DNA of 64,000 bases from CAZABP01 sp964483245 (GTDB taxonomy: Bacteria > Planctomycetota > UBA1135 > UBA2386), in contig CAZABP010000024.1 in assembly GCA_964483245.1 (NCBI GenBank), forward strand, positions 8,383-72,382, given 5' to 3'. Below, one piece after another: positions 24,868 to 32,155 of the stretch (positions within the stretch are counted from its first letter, which is position 1; each line of letters begins with the position of its first letter). The notes beneath the pieces are model-generated. The model saw only the letters and a program-made list of their open reading frames with translations, had not been told where the DNA came from and searched no databases. The position numbers were made by a program, and so were the translations under genes.

Positions 24868-26055
24868 ATGCGGTTCCGCACGAGTCTGAGTTGCCGCGCC
24901 GACCTGGAGAGCGCCTGCCGCGAAGCGATCGCTTCGGTGCGCGACGAGTCGCTCGGGGATCCGGACCTCGCGGTCGTCTTCGTCTCCCCGAGCACGCTCG
25001 GCGAACCGCGGCGCGTGCCGGAGCTGATCGCCGAGCGCCTCGGCGCGCGGCACCTGATCGGTTGCTCGGGCGGCGGGATCCTCGGCGCCGGCCAGGAGGT
25101 CGAGGAAGGTCCGGCTCTCGGGCTGACCGCGGCATGGCTGCCGGGCGTGGACTTGCACGTGCGGCACGTCGAAGAGGGGGACCTGCCATCGCCCGATGCG
25201 CCGCCGGCGGCATGGGTCGACCTGGCCGGGATCCAGCCGACCGCGGCGCGCGGATTCCTGCTGCTGCCGGAGCCGTTCACGTTCGCCGCGGAGCAGCTCG
25301 TGGCCGGACTCGATTTCGCGTATCCACGCGCACCGAAGGTCGGCGGCCTGGTCAGCGGCAGCCAGCGGCCGGATCTGCAGGTGCTGTTCGCCAACGAGAC
25401 GCATCACACGAGTGGTGCGGTGCTGCTCGGGCTGTCGGGCAACGTCGTCATGGAGACCGTCGTGGCGCAGGGTTGCCGTCCGTTCGGCCGGGCGGCGGCG
25501 GTGACGGCGGCCGATCAGCATCAACTGCTCGCGATCGACGGCCGGCCGGCGCTGCACTTCCTGCAGGAGCAGATCCACGGACTGACGCCACACGACCTCG
25601 ACCGCGTGCGCGGGAATCCGGTGTTCCTCGGTGTGGCGCGCGACCCGCTCGCCGATGACTCGCCGGGGGAAGGTGATTTCCTGATCCGCAATCTGATCGG
25701 CGTCGACGAGAAGTCGGGCGGGTTGACCGTCGGTGACTATCTGGGCGTCGGTCGGATCGTGCAGTTCCATGTGCGGGATCGCTGGACCAGCGATCAGGAT
25801 CTGCGCTCGCTGCTCGAACGCAGGCAGCAGCGGCATCCTGAGTCACCGGTGGGCGCGCTGATGTTCACGTGCCTGGGCCGCGGGCGCGGGCTGTACGGCG
25901 ACGAGAACCATGACACGAGGATCGTGCAGGAGATCCTCGGCGACGTGCCGCTGGCCGGGTTCTTCTGCAACGGCGAGATCGGGCCGGTGCATGGGCAGAC
26001 GTGCCTGCATGGGTTCACGTCGGCGCTCGCGCTGTTCACCCCGGTGGGTGCTTGA
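24868..26055 (+). CDS. FIST domain sensory protein
   Basis: The 395-residue protein starts at ATG 24868 (MRFRTSLS); an in-frame ATG at 24850 is an alternative. FIST_N features are LAVVFVSPSTLGEP, LIGCSGGGILGAGQEVEEGPAL and VGGLVSGSQRPDLQVLF. FIST_C features are the RNLIGVDEKSGGLTVGD stretch, GALMFTCLGRGRGLYGDEN and LAGFFCNGEIGPVHGQTCLHG. FIST domains are predicted ligand sensors, possibly for amino acids, and are usually fused to or next to signalling domains. Here the gene is instead coupled to a membrane permease (TTGA overlap), suggesting that it senses for or controls that transporter. No kinase or cyclase is attached. Confidence 0.92.
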   Translation: MRFRTSLSCRADLESACREAIASVRDESLGDPDLAVVFVSPSTLGEPRRVPELIAERLGARHLIGCSGGGILGAGQEVEEGPALGLTAAWLPGVDLHVRHVEEGDLPSPDAPPAAWVDLAGIQPTAARGFLLLPEPFTFAAEQLVAGLDFAYPRAPKVGGLVSGSQRPDLQVLFANETHHTSGAVLLGLSGNVVMETVVAQGCRPFGRAAAVTAADQHQLLAIDGRPALHFLQEQIHGLTPHDLDRVRGNPVFLGVARDPLADDSPGEGDFLIRNLIGVDEKSGGLTVGDYLGVGRIVQFHVRDRWTSDQDLRSLLERRQQRHPESPVGALMFTCLGRGRGLYGDENHDTRIVQEILGDVPLAGFFCNGEIGPVHGQTCLHGFTSALALFTPVGA

Positions 26056-27542
26056 AGCAGGTCGGGCCGGCGCGCGCGCTGCTGGCGGCGTGGTGGCTGC
26101 TCGAGTTCTTCGGTGACAGCCGGCGCAGCGGGCGCGGTGGCAGCAGCCTGACGACGACGATCTTCACGCAGTCGTTCCTGGCGCTGGTGTTCGCCGCGCT
26201 GTTGTTCCCGGAGACGCCGGGGACGGCGTTCGCAGCCGCCAACCTGTCGCTGTCGAGCCTGTTGCTCGGGATCGGGTTGCTGGGTGATCCCGCGCGATTG
26301 GTGCGCGCCGATCCAGGGGAGATGCTGCTCCGGACCGCGCCGGTCCGCGCGCGCACGATCGCGCTCGCGCGCGCCGTGCACGGCGGCGCGCGGCTGGCAC
26401 TGGTGACGACCGGCATGGCACTCCCGCCGGCGATCCTCGGCTTCTGGTTGCACGGGCACGGCGCTGGTGCTGTGCTGCGGTATCTGGTCGTCGCGACCGT
26501 CGTCGCCGGGATCGTGGCCGGGGCCCTCGCCGTGGTCGGCCAACTGCTCGTGCTGCTGCTCGGCACCGCCCGCGGCCTGCTCGCGCTCGGGACCTGCAAG
26601 GCGGTGCTGCTCGGTGGTGGATTCGTCGGCTTCGCACTGGCGTTGCCGGAGCTGCAGGGAACGGTCGCGACGCTGCCATTCCCGCCGTGGCTCGTCGCGG
26701 GCTGGCCCCCGTATCTCGGCGCGCTGCTGGTCGGCGATCCGCTCGCACATCCGGCGGCGGCCGCGGCGCTCGCGGGAATGCTGATCGCATTGCTCGGACT
26801 GGCGGCCGCGCTCGAGTGGCGTGAGCGCCCTGCGCTGGCGCCACACCGGCACCGCCGCGGACTGCTCCGCGCGCTGCTGCAACGGCTCGCACGCGGCCCG
26901 GCCGAGCGCGGTGCGGCGGCTTTCGTTGCGACGATGCTGCTGCGCTGCCCCGGCTACCGCGCACGCGTGCTCCCGCTGTTCGGCGTGCCGCTGGCGATGA
27001 CCGTGCTGGCGTTCCGCGGCCAGGCCGGCGAGGAGGCGCGGATGCTGCTCGGGGTGACGTTGCAGTTCCCCGCGATCTATCTGCCGTTCCTGATCCTGTT
27101 CCTGCCGCGCACCGAACAGCCGGACGTCGGCTGGGTGTTCGCGACGGCGCCGGTCGACGCGATGCGACTCGGCCGGTCGGCGAGCCTGCTCGCGTTGACC
27201 ACACACGTGCTGCTGCCGGCGCAGGTCGCGGCGGTGTTGCTCGCCACAGTGGCAGGGTTGCCGCTCGGCACGTTGCTGCCGATGGCGGTGTTCGCGTTCG
27301 GCGTCGGCGTCGTCGTGACAGCGATCGCGGTCGCGCGCCTGCCGGCGATGCCGTTCACGTTGGAGGCGGCCGACGAAGAGCACGGGTTCGAGTTCGGCGC
27401 GGTGCTGGTCGGCGCCGTGCTGTTGACGCTGATCGGCGCGGGGCACGCCGCGGTCGCCGGTCAGCCACTGGGGCTCGGGTTGTCCGCGGTCGCGATCACC
27501 GCTGCGATCGCGGTCCTGCGTCGCCGGGGCGCCGTCGCGTGA
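26052..27542 (+). CDS. Polytopic membrane protein, ABC-2 permease-like
   Basis: The 496-residue protein starts at TTG 26052, overlapping the FIST stop (TTGA). No better start exists before the first membrane segment. It has about 12 hydrophobic segments in two halves, separated by a basic loop (~255-290, HRHRRGLLRALLQRLARG). The TTIFTQSFLALVFAALLF start and the cytoplasmic RADPGEMLLRTAPVRARTIALAR resemble exporter permeases of the ABC-2 type. No ATPase is encoded next to it; the nearest is the orphan ATPase at 10749-11513. A 42-codon gene follows with a GTGA overlap. Function and substrate are unassigned. Confidence 0.7.
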   Translation: MKQVGPARALLAAWWLLEFFGDSRRSGRGGSSLTTTIFTQSFLALVFAALLFPETPGTAFAAANLSLSSLLLGIGLLGDPARLVRADPGEMLLRTAPVRARTIALARAVHGGARLALVTTGMALPPAILGFWLHGHGAGAVLRYLVVATVVAGIVAGALAVVGQLLVLLLGTARGLLALGTCKAVLLGGGFVGFALALPELQGTVATLPFPPWLVAGWPPYLGALLVGDPLAHPAAAAALAGMLIALLGLAAALEWRERPALAPHRHRRGLLRALLQRLARGPAERGAAAFVATMLLRCPGYRARVLPLFGVPLAMTVLAFRGQAGEEARMLLGVTLQFPAIYLPFLILFLPRTEQPDVGWVFATAPVDAMRLGRSASLLALTTHVLLPAQVAAVLLATVAGLPLGTLLPMAVFAFGVGVVVTAIAVARLPAMPFTLEAADEEHGFEFGAVLVGAVLLTLIGAGHAAVAGQPLGLGLSAVAITAAIAVLRRRGAVA

Positions 27543-27667
27543 CGCAGCCCTCCCCGTCGCCACGCGTGCCAGCGCCCCCGTCGATCCGGCGCGAGCTGCT
27601 GGCGATCCTCGTGCTGTACGCAGCCATCGCCGTGCTGCCGATCCTGCTGGGGCTCGCGACCGGGTAG
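27539..27667 (+). CDS. 42-residue single-span membrane peptide
   Basis: A GTG at 27539 overlaps the TGA of the permease gene (GTGA) and opens a frame to TAG 27665-27667. The product has a Pro/Ser-rich cytoplasmic start (MTQPSPSPRVPAPPSIRRE) and one strong hydrophobic span (LLAILVLYAAIAVLPILLGL). The +3 coupling, the positive charges before the span and the clean hydrophobic segment make a real small membrane protein likely. It may be an accessory subunit of the upstream permease. Confidence 0.65.
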   Translation: MTQPSPSPRVPAPPSIRRELLAILVLYAAIAVLPILLGLATG

Positions 27668-27739
27668 GCCGCCGGCGGTTGCCTGGCCGCAGGACCGGGG
27701 ATACGGTGCCCGGCCGTTCCGCAACCCCAGGAGCCTGCC

Positions 27740-27940
27740 ATGACCAACCGCGAGAACGGGCGGGGGCAATTCGAAGGGCTGGCGCTCCAGCCCGAGCGGG
27801 AAGAAACGAAGCGGCTGACGCAGCCGCGCCAGGATCTGGAAGCGGCAGCACGGGAGTCCGCCGCACGCCACGTGAGCCCGGATCCGATGTCACGCACCGA
27901 CCGGTACCGTCTCGTCACGCCGTACTGGGACCGGGTCTGA
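27740..27940 (+). CDS. Small hydrophilic protein of unknown function
   Basis: The 66-residue frame starts at ATG 27740, preceded by AGGAG at a good distance. The product is highly charged (MTNRENGRGQF, EREETKRLTQPRQDLEAAARE) and ends RYRLVTPYWDRV. I recognise no family. A stem-loop follows the stop. It could be a stress or nucleoid-associated protein, but nothing in the sequence shows this. Confidence 0.5.
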   Translation: MTNRENGRGQFEGLALQPEREETKRLTQPRQDLEAAARESAARHVSPDPMSRTDRYRLVTPYWDRV

Positions 27941-27950
27941 TCCCGGCTCT

Positions 27951-27985
27951 GGCCGAGGTGCCCGCGGATGCAGGGAACCTCGGCC
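27951..27985 (+). terminator. Stem-loop after the small hydrophilic protein gene
   Basis: GGCCGAGGT (27951-27959) pairs with ACCTCGGCC (27977-27985), a perfect 9-bp stem with a 17-nt loop, starting 10 bases after the stop codon. No T-run follows. It would separate this operon from the secreted beta-helix gene. Confidence 0.45.
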
Positions 27986-28025
27986 GGGGCCGCCGTATCA
28001 GCGGACTTTCCTGCTGGAGCTGACC

Positions 28026-29378
28026 ATGCCGATCCCTCGTCTCGCGTCAGCGGGCGCCGCACTGCTCGTCGCGGCCACCGCACTCCCCGCTCAGGTGCTG
28101 TACGTCGATGCAGCCGTGCAGACCCCGGGCAACGGACAGTCCTGGGCGAGCGCGTTCGCGCTGCTGCAACCGGCACTCGCCGCCGCGCAGCGCGGCACGG
28201 AGATCTGGGTCGCAACCGGGAACTATGCCGGTGGGTTCCTCGTGCCGGATGGAGTGCGCCTGCTCGGCGGATTCACACCGGGCGATCTGCGGCCGACGCA
28301 ACGGGAGCCGCTCGTGCGCCGCAGTGTGTTGGATGGTGGCGGGACGCAGCGCGTGCTCGAGCTGAAGGGGAACGCCCTGGTCGATGGGTTCTTCGTCAGC
28401 AACGGCACCGCGGCGGCACCAGGCGGTGGCGGCGCCCTCGTCGAGGGGGGCAGCCCGACGATCCGCAACTGCGTGTTCACCGGCTGCCGCAATACCGGCG
28501 GCCGCGGATCGACGCTGTACGTGCGCAACGGCGCCACCCCGTGGGTCGAGAACTCGGTGTTCGCGTTCGACCAGGGGAACGGCCACGCCGTCGACGTCGA
28601 CGCGGCCGGCGGCACCTACACGCACATCATCGTCTGGGGCAACAAGACGAACGGGTTCCATTTCCAGCTCGGCGCGACGCCGCGGATCTTCGACAGCGTG
28701 TTCGGCAGAAATGGCGGGCGCGGACTCTGCCACATCAGTCCGAACGATGCGCCGGTGCTGGAGAACAACCTGATCTGGGGGAACACGGTGTCGCTGTTCC
28801 ACTACCGCGGCGTCGAATACATGACGATCGCGCAGGTGAACGGGCTCGCGTATGCGAAGGACAACCTGAGCGCGGATCCGATGTTCACGGACCCGGTCAA
28901 GCTCGACTTCACGCCGATGGCCGGATCACCACTGGTCGAAACCGGCCGGAACGCGTTCCTGCTCGGGCAGGCGGATCTCGATCTGGGCGGAATGCCGCGC
29001 CGGCTCGACAGCGACCGGGACGGCGCGACGCGGCCAGACATCGGCGTGCACGAACAGGGGAACGTCCGGCTCGACGTCGGCGGGAATCCGCAGCCAGGCG
29101 GCACGCTGCAGCTCGCGTTCACCGGCAATCCGGGTTGGCCGGCCGCGATCCTCGTCGGCCTGCAGCCGGCGAGTGGGCTGTTCCTCGAACCGTTCGGTCA
29201 TCTGCTGGTGCAGCCGGATGCATCGTTCCTGCTGCTGCCGGTTGGAACGCTGCCGGTCCAACTGAGTCTGCCGATCCCGTCGGTCACGCCGATCGGCACG
29301 CAGGTCGTGCTGCAGCCACTCGCCGGCGACGGCGCCGCCGCGAACCTCGGCAACGCGACCGACGTGCGGATCCGCTGA
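28026..29378 (+). CDS. Secreted right-handed beta-helix protein
   Basis: The 450-residue protein starts at ATG 28026 behind GGAG. The signal peptide (MPIPRLASAGAALLVAATALPAQ) is clear. Residues ~24-90 match the repeat start YVDAAVQTPGNGQSWASAF, LQPALAAAQRGTEIWVATGNY, common in polymorphic outer-membrane and DUF1565-type beta-helix proteins. Parallel beta-helix rungs follow (GGSPTIRNCVF, PWVENSVF, PRIFDSVF, PVLENNLIWGN). The PDIGVHEQG segment closes the helix. The last ~105 residues form an Ig-like/beta domain (PQPGGTLQLAF to ATDVRIR). It may bind or cleave polysaccharide at the surface, but no catalytic residues were identified. Confidence 0.82.
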   Translation: MPIPRLASAGAALLVAATALPAQVLYVDAAVQTPGNGQSWASAFALLQPALAAAQRGTEIWVATGNYAGGFLVPDGVRLLGGFTPGDLRPTQREPLVRRSVLDGGGTQRVLELKGNALVDGFFVSNGTAAAPGGGGALVEGGSPTIRNCVFTGCRNTGGRGSTLYVRNGATPWVENSVFAFDQGNGHAVDVDAAGGTYTHIIVWGNKTNGFHFQLGATPRIFDSVFGRNGGRGLCHISPNDAPVLENNLIWGNTVSLFHYRGVEYMTIAQVNGLAYAKDNLSADPMFTDPVKLDFTPMAGSPLVETGRNAFLLGQADLDLGGMPRRLDSDRDGATRPDIGVHEQGNVRLDVGGNPQPGGTLQLAFTGNPGWPAAILVGLQPASGLFLEPFGHLLVQPDASFLLLPVGTLPVQLSLPIPSVTPIGTQVVLQPLAGDGAAANLGNATDVRIR

Positions 29379-29389
29379 CGCGCGCGGAA

Positions 29390-30676
29390 TCAGCGCAGGC
29401 TGATGTTGCGGAAGTGGATCTCGGTCCCTTCCGACTGCAGGCAGATCGGGCCGGCGTGCACCGCGGCGTCCCAGCCGTGGTTCACCTCCTGGCCGTTGAT
29501 CTCGAGCAGGACACGGCCGCCGTCGACAGTGATCCGGTAGCGGTTCCATTCACCCGGCGCGTGCTCCGCGTCGGCGAGATGTTTCGTGTTGCCGCCCCGA
29601 GTCCGCGCCGCGTCGACCTGCATCGGGTAGTCGCCGATGCGCCAGAAGTCGCCAGCCTTCCCGTGCTGGAGCTGCGCCTCGATCGAGGTCGGCCAGACCT
29701 TGTCCTCGCCGCGCATCCGGAACAGGACACCGCTGTTGCCGGTCGCCTTGGTCTTTGGGCTCCAGCGCCACTCGAGCTCGAGCACGAAGTCGGTGAACGA
29801 CTCCTGCGTGCGCAGGTATCCGTTCGGCGTGCCGCGGCAGACGAGCACGCCGTCCGGCGCGACCGTGAATACGTCCTCGACGCGCGTGCCGTCCGGCAGA
29901 TGCGCGGTCCAGCCCGCCAGCGAGCTGCCGTCGAACAGCGCGCGCGGCTCCTCCGCGCGCCGGATCTCACGGATCCGCACGTTGCGGAACCACACGTCGT
30001 TGCCGTGATCCTGCAGACAGATCGCGCCGCGCATCTCGCGCCCGAAGCGCGGCATCTTGGCGAACTTGCTCGCCGCGACGAGCTGCGTCCACGCCTCGCC
30101 GCCCAGCTGCGCCACGAGGATCCGCTGGCCGTTCAACCAGTGCTCGACGCGCGCACCGTCGAGGAGGATGCGCGCCTCGTTCCATTCCCCGACCGGTCGC
30201 AGCACGCGCTGCTCGCCGGCCACCAGCGCATACAGCGAGCCAGCGGACGTCCGCGCATCCCGCCCGTCCGCGTGGCCGGAGTCGTCGAGGATCTGGTACT
30301 CCGGGCCGGTGCGCCACGGCGCTGCCTCCTGCTCGGAGACGCGATACATGATCCCGCTGTTGGCGCCGGCGGCGACCTTCCACTCCAGCCGCAGCTCGAA
30401 GTCGCCGAACTCCTGCGCCGTCACCAGATCGCCACCCCCACCACCGGCGACGACGCGCAGCGTGCCCGCTTCGACCCGCCAGCCGCGGGTCGGGAACGCC
30501 TCCTTGCGGAACCCGCGCCAACCGTCGGTCGAGCGACCATCGAACAGCAGCTGGAAGCCCTGCTCCGCCTCGTGCGGACTCAACACGGCGGCGGCCTCCG
30601 CCACCGGCGCAGGCTCCTGCGCCGGAACCGCGAACACTGCGAACCAACCCACCGCGAGCAGCTCACGCATCGTCAT
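29390..30676 (-). CDS. Secreted protein with two DUF1080 (3-keto-disaccharide hydrolase-like) domains
   Basis: The 428-residue protein starts at ATG 30676 (MTMRELL; a second ATG two codons later is equally possible). After a signal peptide (ending VPAQ) come two concanavalin-like DUF1080 domains. Domain 1 has FQLLFDGRSTDGWRGF, WKVAAGANSGIMYRVSE, GPEYQILDD and GEWNEARI. Domain 2 has RALFDGSSLAGWTA, WRWSPKTKATGNSGVLFRM, SIEAQLQHGKAGDFW and GEWNRYRI, and ends IHFRNISLR. DUF1080 proteins are abundant in planctomycetes and relatives, and some act on 3-keto-glycosides. The gene overlaps the end of the pseudouridine synthase gene by 14 bases, an unexpected pairing. Confidence 0.9.
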   Translation of the reverse strand: MTMRELLAVGWFAVFAVPAQEPAPVAEAAAVLSPHEAEQGFQLLFDGRSTDGWRGFRKEAFPTRGWRVEAGTLRVVAGGGGGDLVTAQEFGDFELRLEWKVAAGANSGIMYRVSEQEAAPWRTGPEYQILDDSGHADGRDARTSAGSLYALVAGEQRVLRPVGEWNEARILLDGARVEHWLNGQRILVAQLGGEAWTQLVAASKFAKMPRFGREMRGAICLQDHGNDVWFRNVRIREIRRAEEPRALFDGSSLAGWTAHLPDGTRVEDVFTVAPDGVLVCRGTPNGYLRTQESFTDFVLELEWRWSPKTKATGNSGVLFRMRGEDKVWPTSIEAQLQHGKAGDFWRIGDYPMQVDAARTRGGNTKHLADAEHAPGEWNRYRITVDGGRVLLEINGQEVNHGWDAAVHAGPICLQSEGTEIHFRNISLR

Positions 30677-31688
30677 CCTCGTCCAACAACGCGGCCATGT
30701 CCGGCGGCAGCGGCGCTTCGATCGTCATCCGGCCGCCGCGGAACGGATGCTCGAACTCCAGACGGTGCGAATGCAGCGCGTGCCGCGCCAGCCCGAGCGC
30801 TGCGTGCTGCTCACTGCCGAGCTGCCCCTGCAGCTGGGCCAGGAACAGGCTCTCGTCGCCACCATAGATCTTGTCGCCGACCAGCGGACACCCGATCGCG
30901 GCCATGTGCACCCTGAGTTGATGCGTGCGGCCCGTCTTCGGTCGCAGCTCGACGAGCGCGAAGCGGGCGTTGCGCCGCAGCACGCGGTACTGCGTGACTG
31001 CCGGGAGTCCGCTCCCGTCGCGCCGCGCCTCGAGCTTGAGGCGCACGGCCGAGCGCCGGTCCGGCCCGATCCCGAAGTCGACGATCCCCTCGACCGGAGC
31101 CGGGCAACCGCGCACGACCGCCAGATAGGTCTTCTGCACGACGCGGTCCTCGAACTGCCGCGCGACCAGATGGTGGAAATCCGGATCCAGGCTCGCGGCC
31201 ACGACGCCGGACGTCTCGCGATCGAGCCGATGCAGCAGGCGGGGCACGACGTCCCGCGATGGGTCTTCGACGCAGCGGTAGCGCTGGTGCAGCAGGTGGA
31301 TCAGCGTGCCTTCGACGCGCCGCCCGGCCGGGTGCACGGCGAGGCCGGCGATCTTGTCGACCGCCAACATCCAGGGATCCTCGTGCAGGATCGCGAGCTC
31401 GGCCGGCAGCGGATCGCGCGGTGCATCGAGCTCGGGGCGCTTGGGGATCTGCACCACGACGGTGTCACCGGGGAACACCTTCGTCCGGGCTCGCGCCGCG
31501 CGGCCGGTCAGCACGACGTAGCCGTCCGCGATCAGCCGCTGGATCGACGTGCGCGAACGCCAGGTCAGGTACGCGCCGAGCGCGACGTCGAGGCGCGCGC
31601 CGTCGTGCCGCGCATCGATCCGGATCCGGACCTGCTCGCGTGGGCGGCTGAGGTCGAGCGGCGGATCACCTGGAAAGCGCGGAATCAT
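30663..31688 (-). CDS. RluA-family pseudouridine synthase
   Basis: The 341-residue protein has an N-terminal S4-like RNA-binding domain (ARLDVALGAYLTWRSRTSIQRLIADGYVVLTG). The catalytic domain holds HRLDRETSGV, whose Asp is the catalytic residue. Further motifs are QKTYLAVVRG, TQYRVLRRN, LVELRPKTGRTHQLRVHMA and GCPLVGDKIYGG. These enzymes isomerise uridines in rRNA or tRNA. It lies 47 bases downstream of rpsU and overlaps the DUF1080 gene. The exact target (RluA, RluC or RluD type) cannot be set from sequence alone. Confidence 0.94.
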   Translation of the reverse strand: MIPRFPGDPPLDLSRPREQVRIRIDARHDGARLDVALGAYLTWRSRTSIQRLIADGYVVLTGRAARARTKVFPGDTVVVQIPKRPELDAPRDPLPAELAILHEDPWMLAVDKIAGLAVHPAGRRVEGTLIHLLHQRYRCVEDPSRDVVPRLLHRLDRETSGVVAASLDPDFHHLVARQFEDRVVQKTYLAVVRGCPAPVEGIVDFGIGPDRRSAVRLKLEARRDGSGLPAVTQYRVLRRNARFALVELRPKTGRTHQLRVHMAAIGCPLVGDKIYGGDESLFLAQLQGQLGSEQHAALGLARHALHSHRLEFEHPFRGGRMTIEAPLPPDMAALLDEDDDA

Positions 31689-31735
31689 CGGGGCGGATCG
31701 GTTCCCCCCGCCGCGACGCGGTCAACGCGCGCCGG

Positions 31736-32035
31736 TCACCGGGCCGTGCTGGTCTCGAGCACCGAGACGGTCTCGCCCGACTCGCGCGGCGGCCGGCCCG
31801 GACGCCCGCGCGACTTGCGCGGCGCACGTGGCTTCACCTTGGCGTCCATCCGGCGCTGGGCGCGCTGGATGTTGCGGATGCGCTCGCGCTCCTCACGCCG
31901 CTTGCGGTCGCTCTCCTTCTCGTAGTACGCGTACTTCTTGGAGAGCCGGAAGACTCCGGCGTAGTTGCACTGCCGCTTGAAGCGGCGCAGCGCGGCCTCC
32001 AGAGGTTCGTTCGGACGGAGTTGGACCTTGATCAT
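31736..32035 (-). CDS. rpsU: 30S ribosomal protein bS21 with a C-terminal extension
   Basis: The 99-residue protein starts at ATG 32035. Residues 1-60 are a standard bS21: MIKVQLRPNEPLEAALRRFK, then RQCNYAGVFRLSKKYAYYEK, then SDRKRREERERIRN. Usual bS21 is 55-75 residues. The extra ~30 residues are basic and proline-rich (KPRAPRKSRGRPGRPPRE), with RGRP-like, AT-hook-like segments, and end in ETVSVLETSTAR. bS21 sits near the mRNA exit path of the 30S subunit. It is divergent from recD2 and precedes an RluA-type enzyme, so a translation-related unit is likely. Confidence 0.93.
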   Translation of the reverse strand: MIKVQLRPNEPLEAALRRFKRQCNYAGVFRLSKKYAYYEKESDRKRREERERIRNIQRAQRRMDAKVKPRAPRKSRGRPGRPPRESGETVSVLETSTAR

Positions 32036-32155
32036 GCGTGCGGAGTCATCGGGCGGTTCGCCACCCAGGCTGGATTCGGCTGCCGGCGGACGGTCCCGCT
32101 GGCGGCGAAAGGGGGCGGAAGGATAGCCTGCGGCGCCCCGCGGGCAACCTCGCAG

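Noticed and set aside
25794..27893. 699-codon - strand frame
   Set aside because: It is antisense to the FIST C-terminus and the permease; composition is repetitive and no motif is present.
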